In this document: one piece after another, positions 32,261 through 43,929 of the stretch | Layout of the letters: the number at the start of each line of letters is the position of its first letter | Numbering within the stretch: the first letter of the stretch is position 1 | Assembly: GCF_910594005.1 (NCBI RefSeq) | Contig: NC_057816.1 | Location: 38,679,797-38,743,796 of the forward strand | DNA: 64,000 bases | From: Cervus elaphus | Lineage: Eukaryota; Chordata; Mammalia; Artiodactyla; Cervidae | Direction of reading: 5' to 3' | Made by a program: the position numbers and the translations under genes | The notes under the pieces: generated by a model | The model's input: the letters and a program-made list of their open reading frames with translations, nothing else | What the model was told of the DNA's origin: nothing | Database searches by the model: none

Positions 32261-33300
32261 TGTGGAGCCAGACAAGAGCTAATTAATAATTTTTTTTCTT
32301 ACATATTTGTTTCCCTATCTCTGAAATACCTTTCTGTCTATCTTACAAGTTTAGTCATCTTGATATTGTGTGAGTGGAGGTTTTACAAGATGAAAACACT
32401 ATATAATGCGAGATGTATAATGATCATTGTTATTCTATCTTGACATTTTCACCATCTGGACAATCAATTCAGCTACAGGGGTTAAATCAATTGTGCTATA
32501 ATCTACATCTGCTGTTTTACAGGACTTTCAACACGGCCATATGAGCCCTGCCATGATTCTTCAGTTTTCATGAGTTAATCCAATAAGAAGGAAATAAACA
32601 TAACTGATTGAACTCTTAAGTGAAAGCCACACTTAATTACTCAGCTAAACTCTCAAGCAAGAGCTCAATTCATAAAGATGATACAGTTGAATGGATTATT
32701 TCCCCCATTGATTTATTCTGTCACTTCTAATTGCTGTGGGTGAGTTACGTAGCATGGAAGGTATTAGGCATCATGATTGTAATTCTAGGGTGAAGAGAAA
32801 AATTTATTTTTCTTTTAAGAAAAACTCATTTATGAAAAATAAGTGTAGTTTAGTTTCATTGGATGAGTTCAGTAGTTCTGTACCTACACACGCACCTTAC
32901 ACATAGTAGACTCTTAATAAACGCAGACTGAAGCACTTGGGAGTCACCAGGACCACTGAACGCCCACTAACTAAGTACTGCTCTTGGTCACCCTAAGTGT
33001 TAGTTCCAAAAAGTATGGAGTTCTTCACTACCTGGCACTATCAGTAGATGATAAATGAAATTATATTTGTGAAGGTGCTTAGTTAATCTTAAATAACTAC
33101 ATACGTTTAAGCCTTTCGAGTGTTTATTACTGCTAGCCTCACTTTGAAGTTGATGGAATATTTCCCCTTTCTTGCAGAAGAGTAAATAAAAGCATAAAGA
33201 TGTTAAATAAATTTTGCAAAGAAATATTGCTAGAAAGGTGAATCTGATCTCATCGTTCAGTTCGAAGAATCCCTTCTTGCTTCCTTTTCTTTTACATTTG
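32261..33300. other. Mostly unassigned DNA
   Basis: No gene. 32885-32940 resembles an L2/MIR 3' tail (cacatagtagactcttaata). The 104-codon minus frame 33000-33314 has no recognised motif and is AT-biased. Confidence 0.4.
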
Positions 33301-33304
33301 CCCC

Positions 33305-33560
33305 CATTCAACAACTACCTTTAGTGCCTTTATAAAGGAGCCCTCGAAGAGCTCCCTTGACCCTTCTGCCATGTGAGGACACAATAACAAGATTGCTCTC
33401 TACAAAAAATGAAGTAGGCTCTCACCAGAGAGTGAATCTGTTGCTGCCTTGATGTTGGATTTTCCAGACTCCAGTACTATGAGAAATAAATCTCTTTTGC
33501 CTATAAGCCACCCAGTCTAAAGTATTCTGTAATAGCCTTCAAAACTGAGAGATCTGCATA
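33305..33560 (+). mobile_element. MaLR-type LTR (MLT1/MST-like), solo
   Basis: Non-coding LTR of the old ERVL-MaLR group: gagctcccttgacccttctg, ccatgtgaggacacaataac, accagagagtgaatctgttg, ccttgatgttggattttcca, tatgagaaataaatctcttt, ataagccacccagtctaaag. Its order matches the 3' half of MST/MLT1 LTRs including the AATAAA signal. No internal viral genes are present. Confidence 0.82.
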
Positions 33561-33599
33561 TTTGATCACCCAAAATATTATGCATTGGAAATAGAAGAA

Positions 33600-34100
33600 T
33601 ACGCAATAAACAGCCTTTTCTTTCAGAGCCTAGTGGGGTAAAAAAATGAAAAAACAACAACAACAAAACAAAACCACACACAGACACACAAAACCAAGCA
33701 ATGAAAGTAATGCTGTGCTGTAAAAGCTAAAATAAAGGTTATGGGAATTTGGAAGAGGGACGGTGCTTATACTAGTCTTTGGGTTTAGAAAACACTTTAA
33801 AAAGGATATAGTCTGTGCACTGAAACTCAAAAGCTGAAGTATCCTGATAGACAAATAGTAAAAAGCCTCTGAAACAGCAGAGGTTTTAAAAAGTGTCATA
33901 TTCAGGAAATTGTAAACATTTTGGTATAGAAGAGTAGAGGGTCACATGGATAAGTAGAGGCAAAGAAGTAAGAGAGGTGGGAAGAGGTATGATTGTTGGG
34001 CCTTAATGCTTTTGCTAAAGAGACTGCACTTAAACCTGAAGGTTATCGGAGGATTTAAAGCAGGAAATCAGTGCAATCAAAATCCGCATTACAATGTTCG
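33600..34100 (-). mobile_element. L2-like LINE fragment
   Basis: Antisense L2 blocks: ctttcagagcctagtggggt, agactgcacttaaacctgaa, ggttatcggaggatttaaag and caggaaatcagtgcaatc. An AAC/CAAA-rich stretch (33651-33690) interrupts it. Confidence 0.5.
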
Positions 34101-34555
34101 CACTTCCATCAATATTGCACACAAAGCACTCACTCTAGTGGGCCCTCCTGGTGCAGTATATTCGTGTCTGATAAATTCTGACCATCACATTTTAAATGAA
34201 TCACAGACATACAAGAATGTGAGAAAAGTCAGCAAGACCAAAACAAACAACAAACCATCAAGCAAAATCCTGTCAACCAAATCCAGAAAGTGGACTGTAG
34301 GAAAATGAAATCCAGGGACACCTCAGGAAAAATAGTGTTTTCAGGTCTGAGATCACACAACATTAAAATCTGAAATTAAAAGGGCCCTCGGAAGGAACCA
34401 AAGTAGTCCCAAATCCAAACAACTCTTTGGCTCTACTCAAAAGCAAAGTCTAATCCTTTCTGTAAGGAAATACCCCCTGGTTTTGATTCTCAGAATTCCC
34501 ATTATTTAAGTTCAGCAAAAATACAAGGTTATCATTAAGGAGACTTAACGAAACA
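34101..34555. other. Unassigned DNA
   Basis: No gene or confident repeat. The 100-codon plus frame 34006-34308 begins in the L2 fragment and has no recognised motif. Confidence 0.35.
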
Positions 34556-34559
34556 GACC

Positions 34560-36520
34560 ACCATGAGAAAGAACAGATTTAGACTTACAAAGACTTCAGA
34601 TATTAAGACTATCAGATAGGTAACTTAAAGAGACCTTGTGGATAGTTTAAAGAAACTGAAGAAGATATTTTAAAATAATAACAAATCCACTGTCCAAGAG
34701 GGAGATTATAAGCTGATCACATTGACTTATTGATAGGGTAAATATGCACAAATTTAGCAAAGGTATAAAATATTTGAAAAACATAACTAGCAAATCTGAC
34801 CTACTGAATACAGTTAGAAACACATCCAACAAATGGAAGACAAATGTTTCCAGGCAAACAAAGAAGACTGGCAAAATACTGACCACATTTTAGGCTAAAA
34901 TAAATTTAAAAGAATATTTATTATACTACTTTTCCTAGGTATTATTTTTTTAAACTAGAAATCAGTAACAGAAATGGCAAAAATTCCCATAATTTGGAAA
35001 TTAAAAAAAAAAAAAACCTCTAAATAACTCTTGGCTCAAATAAGTCACAAAATAAATTTTTGTAAACAGTTCTATTTAAATGTTAATAAAAATACTGCAT
35101 ATCAAATGCTATGGGATGCCAATGTACTAAAACATCTTGTGGAAAATGTAGTGTATTTAAGGCTAATATAAAAGAAAAGGACTGATTCAATGAGCTAGTC
35201 ATCCATCTTAGGCATTCTCAAAAATAAAAACAGACTAAATCTAAACAAAGGTAGAAGAAAATTGATAATAATAACAGCAGAATTATGAAGTTAAAACAAA
35301 AATAGAGAAAGAAAAAGAAAGGAAGGAGTGAAGGAAGCAAGGAAGAAAAATTGACTTATATCAGGGATACAAAGTTGTTTTAACTTCTATGAGTCATTCA
35401 GTATAATTAGTCACCTAAACAGGGTAAGGGGAAAAAATTATATGATCCTTTCAATAGATAAGGGACGAGGTAGAGATACTGTTTTTAATCTATAACCATA
35501 AAGGAACATGATGAAAAACCCTACAACAATTTTTCAGAACTAGTGATTTTTTAAAATGTAAGTTATTTATGGAAAAATTATAAAACATTATTGAAAGACA
35601 CAAAAGATCCAAATAAATTAAAAAGTGGTCCAGATTTATAGAAGGAAGACTCAATATCAGACAAAGGTCAGTTTTCTTACATTAAATTATAGGTTCAGGC
35701 AATTTCAATGGTAAATTCAAAGAAGACTTCTGTGGAACTTTCCAAGTTCATTCTATATGGCACATGAAAGGGTAAAAGCCAAACAAAGTCAAGATACTCT
35801 TGAAGTAAAATAATGTAGAAAAATTCAATCTATTAGACATCACGATTCATTATAAAGAAATCTTAATTAAGATAGTGTGGACTTAGCACAGGGGTACACA
35901 AATTGACCAGTGAAACAGAGTAGGGAACACAGAAACAGGCCCACAAGTACAGAAATATCATATAGCTCAGGGTGATAGTGAAGATGACTAAGGGCAGGAG
36001 AAAAGCTATTTAATAAATAGTGCTGTGACAATTATGCATCTGTTAAAAAAAGTATATGCAAAAGTCAAAGCCAGATTGACTAAATACTTAAGTATATAAA
36101 AAAAACAAAAGTTATAGCTTGATATCTTTATGACCTTGGGATAGGAAGACAGAAAGCGCCAACTGTGGGAAAAAAAAAAGAATTGATATATTTGACTACA
36201 TTAAAACCAAGGGCTTAATCTACAAAGTAGGAGAAGCTATCTGCAACACATGTCAATAGTGAATCCATATCAAGAAGATATCAAACTCTCCTCTAAATCA
36301 AAAAGAAAAAAAAGCAATGTAATAAAATATAGACAAACAGCATTGAACTGACATTTCACAGAAATAGAAACATGAATGTTAAATAAACAATAAAAGATCC
36401 TCAATACTACTCTTTATCCAGAAAATGCCAAGTGAGTAAAGCAAAATGCTCAATGACATTTTGCACCTGCTAAATGGGGAATAAGTACAAGCAATTTGGA
36501 AAAGCACTGAAAGCAGGAGC
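34560..36520 (+). mobile_element. Eroded L1M ORF2 region, about 2 kb
   Basis: Sense L1 ORF2 text in order: actgaccacattttaggcta; aaactagaaatcagtaacag; gggatgccaatgtactaaaa; gatcctttcaatagataagg; aaagacacaaaagatccaaa; gtacacaaattgaccagtga; ttgactacattaaaaccaag; aaggcaaaatgctcaatgac-like end. Stops and frameshifts throughout; no frame longer than about 80 codons survives. It would once have encoded the RT and C-terminal parts of ORF2. Confidence 0.75.
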
Positions 36521-37474
36521 TGCTGGCCCAGTTGGTCAATTCCTACTAACAAGCATTTGCAATTAGTTGGACAAAAGTGAAGGTCAGTCCAAGTGGGCAG
36601 CTGCCAATCTTACACCTACCAATGTGAGTAGTAACTCTGTCCTATGGGAGCAGTGTAGGAGGGACAGTGCGTGCCTGGGGATAATTGAGGGGTGGGGGTG
36701 TTTGCTGAGAACACTCCCAAGCTGAAACCTATCAACATATAGTACTAGAAAACAACCTTATTTACCCACCAGGAAGCATGAGGAATCTATAACATAGGAA
36801 GCTGCTTGTTGAAATTGTGCATTAATACAATTTTTTGAAGCTGTTATTAGACTCTTAAAAGGCCAACAGTAAGTGAAAAGGTAGGGACCCCTCTCTCCCA
36901 GATTATACAGCAAAGGGCATTGTTTGATATAATTTACCACTTACTGGTTTATCTTCAAGGAATAGACTGCTTTGTGTTGAGGGATTTGGCTGCAAAAGCA
37001 ACCCATGGAAAAGACAGTGTGATTGAGAGCAGAGAAGAGTCTTCCTTTGAAAAAGGAAGAAGTGTCTTCCTTTGTTTTCAGAGAAAAACATTGATATTGT
37101 GGAGGTACTTTTATCCTGAATGACTTCTTTTTTGTCTAACAACTTCAATAGATTAATTGGTATAATTTTCAATTTGTCACCAGAAATAGTCTTTCTTGAC
37201 AGAACTGTGTGACAATGCAGAACGGTCTGGCAACATTAGGTATTGTAAGAGGGATGAGCCTGATCATAAGGGTTCTTGAATACAGAGTCCAAAAGCCATC
37301 AGATTCCTTCATAAGAATCTGATACCCCAGTGGACTGAAAAGGCTCAGTGTTAGTACTGATTACTGAGTAAAGCCTAATTTTTGCATATATTGATTTTGG
37401 CAAACATGTTAGCTGCTTCAAGGAAGGAGATAGAAATTCTAACGCTGGAGGTGGAGGTGGGGCACATATAGCAG
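36521..37474. other. Unassigned DNA
   Basis: No gene or repeat recognised. 36590-36720 is somewhat GC-richer. Frames at 36758-37172 lack motifs. Confidence 0.4.
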
Positions 37475-37790
37475 GGGAAAGGGAAAGGGAAAGCCGCGCA
37501 GTCATGTCCGACTCTTTGTGACGCCATGGACTGTATAGTCCATGGAATTCTCCAGGCCAGAATACTGCAGTGGGTAGCCTATCCTTCAGGAGATCTTCCC
37601 AACCCAGGGATCAAACCGAGGTCTCCTGCATTGCAGGTGGATTCTTTACCAGCTAAGCTGCCAGGGAAGCCCAAGAATACTGGAGTGAGTAGCCTATTCT
37701 TCTCCAGGGGATCTTCCTGACCCAGGAATTGAACCAGGGTTTCCTGCATTGCAGGCAGATTCTTTACCAGCTGAGCTACCAGGGAAGCCC
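37475..37790 (-). mobile_element. Bov-tA SINE with internal partial duplication
   Basis: A GGGAAA-rich lead (37477-37491), then a full antisense Bov-tA (37493-37671), directly followed by a second copy of its head half (caagaatactggagtgagta to ctgagctaccagggaagccc, 37672-37790). The two head halves are direct repeats of about 120 bp. Confidence 0.88.
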
Positions 37791-38712
37791 AATAGCAGGG
37801 GAGATGACTATTTATCTAGCAACCGAAGGATGAGAACATTCTACATGTGTTGGAACTTGTGTTTCAGGTAGAAGAAATGGTGTAAGGAAAATGTTAGACA
37901 TGGTCACAAAATAAGGAATGATTTACTGTGGCAGTAGCATAGAATGAATTAAAAGGTGAACACGGCACATCAAGGCCTATACTTGGAAAGATCTGAATGT
38001 CATGTTCTAGCTCTATTTTGTAGGTAGTGGAGGATATCAGCTACTATAACACTTCCTCAAAGTTCTTTTAAATCAGTGTTGGCCATGCTGGTGTCAGAAG
38101 AGCTGGAGAGATGAAACATTCTCGGGACAGTCAATCACTGTACTCTCTCTCATACCCACGTCTTCCTTTCTACTCCTGCAGCCTCTAACCAAGTTCGGGA
38201 TCTTTTAACTCTAGCCTCCTAACTCACTCTGTTTCTCTGATTTCCAGGGAATCCCATCAGCTACAGGCAGAACAGTCTCCACAAGAGAGCTCTTAGGTCA
38301 TACTGCTCTTTTGCCTACTGTTGAACGGCTTCCTACTAATGACTAGATATACCCCAAGTAACTTAGTCCTAAGCTTTCCTATTCACATGTATTTACTTAT
38401 GCCATTCTCCCCACCATGTGAAGAAGCATCACTGTGATGATCCTACCCCATTTGCAAGAGAAGAAATTGGAAAGTTTTCTGACCTCCTCCACACAGATTC
38501 TTCTTCTCCATACACAAATTCTATTATTAAAGCTAAAAAAAAAAAAATCTTTCCATGAAATCTCCCCTGATCTTTCCAGATACATGTAATAAAAATGAGT
38601 GTTTAGACAGCACTTTCAAGCTTGTATAGCATTTTATAAATTATATAGCAGTTAAATCTGTGGAAATATGGCAAAGGTAGAGCAGGCAGACTATTACATT
38701 TCAACAGATGCT
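37791..38712. other. Mostly unassigned DNA
   Basis: No gene. 38150-38400 has L2-like pyrimidine-rich text (tagcctcctaactcactctg, ctactgttgaacggcttcct). A-run at 38536-38548. Confidence 0.4.
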
Positions 38713-38713
38713 G

Positions 38714-38840
38714 CTATTGTTGTTCGGTCGCTAAGTTGTGTCCAACTTTTTGTGACCCCATGGACTGCAGCGTGCCAGGTTTCCCCGTCTTTTACCATCT
38801 CCCAGAGTTTGCTCAAACTCATGTCCATTGAGTTGGTGAT
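38714..38840 (-). mobile_element. BovB 3'-terminal fragment
   Basis: Antisense BovB tail: ctattgttgttcggtcgcta, gactgcagcgtgccaggttt, ctcatgtccattgagttggt. Only about 127 bp. Flanked by TCAACAGAT (38701-38709) and TCAACAAAT (38841-38849), a 9-bp duplication with one change. Confidence 0.88.
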
Positions 38841-39864
38841 TCAACAAATCAGAGTTTTAGTGACTTGGTGTTAATCATGGAACTTCTGACTCCAAATATC
38901 ACATTCTAAGCCATATAATTCTAAACCATATATATGTATCATTCCCATCTAGAAAATCTTTGGAATTTTCCTACCATACATTGTTCTGATGAGTATTATT
39001 TTGATTAACTATTTTTAATGCATCACATGCAAGTAGTATTTAATAACTAAAGTTCTCCTAACATACGTATTTCACATGATTAGATCAGTCTGAAATAAAT
39101 CTTGTTTTTTTTTTCCCCAACCACGGTAGTATGTTTATGGCCTTCCCATCACAATAGGAACATTTTACTTTCCATGTGCTGCAAAATTACCTCCATACTG
39201 CAGCGCATGTTGCACTGTATTGTAATTCACTTAGCTACCCATCATTATATGCCAGTGGTTCTCAAATAAGTTCAGGAACTGCAATACACTCATCTTCAGA
39301 TCCTCAGTGTCTAGTTGAGTGCTTATACACAGTAGGCACTGAAGACATATTAGTTGAGATGCTTACTAGAATGGTGAACTCTGATAGATAATCTTTGAAG
39401 AATGTGGCTATGGTCAGACATTCATGGTTCTTCTACTTGAGTCAAAGATTTGGGAAAGAGATCGGGAGACAACATCAAGGTTTGAAGGACTGCAGTGCTT
39501 CCTCAAAGAGCTTGGGAAAGCTTGGTGTGCATATAATCCTGTTACTCATACTCTGCCTGTGTCAACAACACTGAGTGATAAAAACGCTGTTACAACATTC
39601 TTATAATTAATGACTACCACCACTACATCTACAAGTAAATCTAAAATGGGATGATCACAGCATCTTACTTCAAAGGGCTATTTCCATTATTAAAATGATG
39701 TATATAAAGCTTTAACATGCTCAGTAATGTTACTAAGGCTTTAACATGCCTCCAACTTAGCAAACATAGAATGATTGGTTGTTACTATTTTATTTCTGTT
39801 GTTTTTATTATTGTCACTATAGAAAACTATCAGAGTGACCGCTGTGGCTATAACTCCTATGATG
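38841..39864. other. Mostly unassigned DNA
   Basis: No gene. 39300-39365 looks like an L2/MIR tail (gcttatacacagtaggcact). T-run near 39103-39115. Confidence 0.4.
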
Positions 39865-40010
39865 AGTTGCCATATATTGAGCATGTATTGTTCAGATATT
39901 ATATGAGACCTGTCATGTACGTTATTGTTATTCCTCACAACAATCCCATAAGGTCTGCATTGTCATTCCCATTTAACAGAGACAGAAACTAAGGACTAAA
40001 GGTTTGCTCA
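39865..40010 (-). mobile_element. MIR SINE
   Basis: Antisense MIR: ccatatattgagcatgtatt, cctcacaacaatcccataag, gtctgcattgtcattcccat, aacagagacagaaactaagg. The 91-codon plus frame over it is incidental. Confidence 0.8.
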
Positions 40011-40132
40011 TCAATATCCTTTCTGTGGCATCCCTCATCTTATTCATTGTTAGCATTTCCAGTGACCAGCATAGTTCAAATAGTATGTGTACTCTTCACT
40101 GACCCACACCATGACCCCATCTTAAGAATGAG

Positions 40133-40342
40133 GTGTGTGTGCATGCTCAGTCATGTCTGAGTCTTTGCAACCTTATGGGCTGCAGGCCATCAGACTCCTT
40201 GTCCATGAGATTCTCCAGGCAAGAATACTGGATGGGGTTGCCATTTCCCCCTCCAGGGGATCTTCCTGACTCAGGAATCAGACTGGCATCTCCTGCAACT
40301 CCTGCATTGGCAGGCGGATTCTTTTACCACTGAGATACCAAT
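40133..40342 (-). mobile_element. Bov-tA2-type SINE
   Basis: (GT)n tail 40133-40140, then antisense Bov-tA2 (catgctcagtcatgtctgag, ccctccaggggatcttcctg, tgcattggcaggcggattct) ending actgagataccaa; the last head bases are altered. Confidence 0.9.
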
Positions 40343-41279
40343 AGCTTCATAAAATTCTCAAGCAACGTAACTATCAGAAAGGATCCATTTGTCCTCCAAG
40401 TCAAAAGCCCTTAATAATTTGGGAAACTACCAATCTAAATATCTAAATATCATTCTCCCCACTGAAGCCACTACATATCCCCAAGATACCATTCCACACA
40501 AATCCCTCTTTACCAGAGTCTACTTATTCATTCCTGGCAACTATACTAGAAACAGGAAGCAGCAACTGGGCTGAACTACAAAGCTGTCTGCTCCACTTTT
40601 TCTGTACAAGCTGCTTCAGTATGACTTATGACTAGTTCCCATCAAGAGTGGGCTAATTATGCAGTTTCCCTACTCAAGGTTACTCTGTGCGTGTCACCTA
40701 GAAACCAGATCACGTCTGGGGTTTCTTCTCAGTACATCTGCTCACAACTTCCAGGTACTCTGAGAATACAATCATATTATCCACAAAGTAGGTCTTCTAA
40801 CTAAAAGCCAGACCCCATCACTCTTGGAGGGAAATTATGAAAGTACTAAGACTTCAGACAAGACACATTTAGCCTAGATTAGCTTCACTGAAGAGTCAAA
40901 TGGCAGACCTTTTTTTATAAAAACACCAGCACATAGACAATTTGAAGTCTGAGGTTACCTAAAGTCTTGATTATTTTACTTAACTTATTAAACCTTGTAC
41001 CTTTCCCACCATGAGCTACACCATAGCTTAACATGCGGCAAAAAAATCATCTAGGAAAGGCTAGATACTGATTTAGATGATAAGAGAATGAGAATAATTG
41101 CAGCTGCACTATCATATAATCTACTAATGATTTCAATATATTCTCTTTTCCCTTACATTTTAAATGTGAAATTTAGTAAAAAGCCTTAGGGCAGGGATAA
41201 TGAATGAGATGTCAAACATAGAACATACAGATTCCTCTTTGTCTTCATTACCATCATCTGTTTTATAATAATTACACCG
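40343..41279. other. Unassigned DNA
   Basis: No gene or confident repeat. Confidence 0.4.
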
Positions 41280-41395
41280 GTAAGTGCTATTACTTATTGA
41301 GGACCGATTATTCGGGGACTAGTATGGGTGATTTAGATGCATTATCCTTTAGTACTATGAATATATAAAGCAGGTGTTTTGCCTCCATATTAAAT
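41280..41395 (-). mobile_element. MIR SINE fragment
   Basis: Antisense MIR: gtgctattacttattgagga, gatttagatgcattatcctt, gcaggtgttttgcctccata. Diverged. Confidence 0.5.
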
Positions 41396-41469
41396 TATGT
41401 GTCCCTCTTGCAACTATACCAGGAGATCTTAAAAGAACCCATGCATAACTCATCCCTGGTTTCCAAATT

Positions 41470-42110
41470 TATATTGTGGGGAGTCGGAGGCAGACTATCT
41501 TCTGTGGGGAGCCCTTAATCTCTGGCACTGTTGGCAACAAAGTCCTGGGCAGGCTTTCTCATCCCTCTGAAACACCACGCTTGTGGCCCCTGAAGGCTGG
41601 GGTGGGAGGAGAGCCCCGGGCAGCCCTCACTGCAGTGGGAAGGTCCCCTCTCTCTGGCATCCTCCTCCACACCATCGAGTCATCCAGCAAATGTGTGCAC
41701 TTTTGGAAGCATGTGGGACCTGAGGCGGAAAGCTGGCGGCGCCCGTCACTGCCCGTGACTCAGAGGTCTGAAGGCAGCAAAGCTTTTTGACATGTAAGGC
41801 TGAAAAAAATCATTCAGCCTGAAATGGAGAGAAAAAGGAAAGCAAAAAGATCACATCCTTATAGAGCCTCAAAGATGAAAACGATGCTGCTTAGAAATCA
41901 GCAACAAGCTTCAGGCTGTGGAAACAGAAGGCCAGCACTCCACTGGCGGGAAGGAGCCGCGGGAGACGGGCAGGTACTGGGGCAGTGAGCCCGCCAAGCA
42001 CTACCTGAGGTTTCTGAGCAGTGCTCCAGAAGCACTCCCTTCTCCACGCTGGTTATATTTATATTCTCACTCCCTTTGGGGGCCAGATGAGTCATCAGCT
42101 ACACATTGAA
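41470..42110. promoter_or_regulatory. GC-richer low-repeat block with two AP-1 sites
   Basis: A ~640-bp stretch free of any repeat I recognise, richer in G+C and CpG than its flanks (for example agctggcggcgcccgtcact at 41731-41750 and ggagccgcgggagacgggca at 41953-41972). It carries TGACTCA at 41756-41762 and TGAGTCA at 42088-42094. Both strands have short open frames (41476-41790 plus, 41898-42095 minus, 41918-42109 plus) without recognised domains. Enhancer-like by composition only; exon status is not supported. Confidence 0.35.
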
Positions 42111-42484
42111 AATATCCAGAACACAGTATATCAAGCTATCTAACACTGGCATCTTCAGAAAGATTTTCTTTAAAGGCAAGGCTATGCACAATCATTTATT
42201 CAAACAGTCATTCATTCAATGGTCTCATTTGTTATCCATTTGTTTCATGTACCATTTACCAGTAGTAAGTTAAATATAAAGCTTCCCCAACCTACAAAAT
42301 ACAGGGGCAAAAAGCTAATTTTCAACTCCTTTTCTCTGAACTTTGACAGACTTTACAACATTTACTAGATAAATTAGCAACTGCTTGTGTAATTCCACAT
42401 TATTCTATTATTATAAATGAACATGCAGCGCTCTCCTCAAAGCATGGCAGCAAAAATTTCAGTAAAGGTTTTCACCAAAGAGTA
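42111..42484. other. Unassigned DNA
   Basis: AT-rich; cattcattcaatggtctcat near 42210 hints at an L2 tail but is too short to call. Confidence 0.35.
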
Positions 42485-42600
42485 GAAATGTAGGCTTAGA
42501 AAAAGACAGATCTAAGTTTGAATCCAGCTTCTGACCATATATTAGCTAAGTCATCAGGGTAAATTACTTGACTTCTCAAAGCCTCAAATGCTTATTCTGA
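42485..42600 (+). mobile_element. MIR SINE
   Basis: Sense MIR: gtaggcttagaaaaagacag, gtttgaatccagcttctgac, gggtaaattacttgacttct, caaagcctcaaatgcttatt. Confidence 0.7.
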
Positions 42601-42676
42601 AAAAAAAAAATATATATATATATATACACATACATATATATCTATACACACACATATAGATAGATATACAGATATG
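42601..42676. repeat. A-run and TA/CA microsatellite
   Basis: (A)10 then TATATA/TACACA/TACATA mixed repeat leading into a Bov-tA. Confidence 0.9.
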
Positions 42677-42677
42677 T

Positions 42678-42886
42678 GCTTCCCCCATAGCTCAGTAGTA
42701 AAGAATCTGCTTGCAGTGCAGGAGACACAGGTTCAATCCCTGGGTGGGGAAGAGCCCCTGGAGAAGGAAATGGCAAGTCACACCAGTATTCTTGCCTGGG
42801 AAATCCCATGGACAGAGAAACCTGGTGGGCTACAGTTCAAGGGGTCACAAAGAGTCAAACACGACTGAAGTGGCAGCACATGTGCG

Positions 42887-42914
<28 letters not shown>
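42678..42914 (+). mobile_element. Bov-tA SINE with CA-repeat tail
   Basis: Sense Bov-tA from gcttcccccatagctcagta to acacgactgaagtggcagca, followed by a (CA)n run at 42889-42914 in tail position. Confidence 0.92.
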
Positions 42915-42921
<7 letters not shown>

Positions 42922-42929
42922 TATATTTA

Positions 42930-43136
42930 TGATGCTCAGATGATCAGTCGTGTCTGACTCTTTGCAAACCATGGACCATAGCTCACCAGGCTCCTCTGTC
43001 CATGGAATTCCCCAGGCAAGAAGAATGGAATGGGTTGCCATTTCCTTTTCCAGGGGATCTTCCCCACCCAGGGATTGAACCTGGGTCTCCTGTATTGCAG
43101 GTGAATTCTCTACCAACTGAGCCACCAGCAAAGCCT
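42930..43136 (-). mobile_element. Bov-tA SINE
   Basis: Antisense Bov-tA: gatgatcagtcgtgtctgac, ctcctctgtccatggaattc, ttccttttccaggggatctt, ending ctgagccaccagcaaagcct. Tail-to-tail with the preceding sense Bov-tA, so the pair forms a large inverted repeat (42678-43136). Confidence 0.92.
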
Positions 43137-43172
43137 ATTGTATTTATAAATTGATTTTATATTCTGAAAAAA

Positions 43173-43205
43173 ATATATATATATACACATACACAAACAT
43201 ATATA
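43173..43205. repeat. TA/CA microsatellite
   Basis: ATATATATATATACACATACAC-type mixed dinucleotide run between SINE and BovB fragment. Confidence 0.85.
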
Positions 43206-43206
43206 C

Positions 43207-43446
43207 ACTTTGGCCACTGATATGCACAGTTGACTCATTGGAAGAAAACACCCTGAAGCTGGGAAAGATTGAAGGCAGAAGGAGAAGAGGGGAACAGAGG
43301 ATGAGATGGTTGGATGACATCACTGACTCAATGGACATGAACTTGGGCAAAGTTCAGGACATAGTGAAGGACAGGAAGGCCTGGTGTGCTGCAGTCTGCG
43401 GGGTCGCAAAGAGTCAGACACAACTTAGCAACTGAACCACAACAAC
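43207..43446 (+). mobile_element. BovB 3' end
   Basis: Sense BovB tail: ctttggccactgatatgcac, tgactcattggaagaaaaca, gatgagatggttggatgaca, tcgcaaagagtcagacacaa, ending caactgaaccacaacaac. About 240 bp. Confidence 0.93.
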
Positions 43447-43449
43447 AAT

Positions 43450-43481
43450 TATATACATATACATATATATGTGTGTGTGTG
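43450..43481. repeat. TA/TG microsatellite
   Basis: TATACATATACATATATATGTGTGTGTGTG-type run at the 3' tail of the BovB fragment. Confidence 0.85.
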
Positions 43482-43624
43482 AGGCTATTGTTAATATTAA
43501 TTAGCATAATATATGCAAATCTCCTAATACAGGGCCTGGCCTACAATAAGAAAAACTCAACATTCCTCTATCTCTCTCTTAAGAATTAATAATTCAACAT
43601 CGCCAAGGATTATTCTCTGATTAT

Positions 43625-43725
43625 TCCAAGGTCTTCATTTACTGAGTGTCTCTATGTCAAGCACTGTATTACCTGCTAGCTATGCAAAGAAAATATTTTA
43701 TAATCTCAGCCCTTGAGGAATTTCA
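43625..43725 (-). mobile_element. L2 3'-end fragment
   Basis: Antisense L2: ttcatttactgagtgtctct, atgtcaagcactgtattacc, cagcccttgaggaatttcaa. Confidence 0.7.
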
Positions 43726-43929
43726 ACTATACCTTTCTTAACAAAATTGACCTTTTAACAAATGGTTGATTTAAAAGTCTTTAAATATAGAAGTTAATTA
43801 ACTTGGCTGTATTCCAGTTTGTGCTAAAATTATCTCCTGTTTCCATCTTCTACCAACCGTGGCTCTATCATACACTCTTACTGTGTGCATTATGAAAACT
43901 TCCTAGAATTTTATGAGTACTTGCTCATC

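Noticed and set aside
33305..33560. Endogenous retrovirus with internal genes
   Set aside because: Only a solo MaLR-type LTR is visible; no gag, pol or env similarity flanks it.
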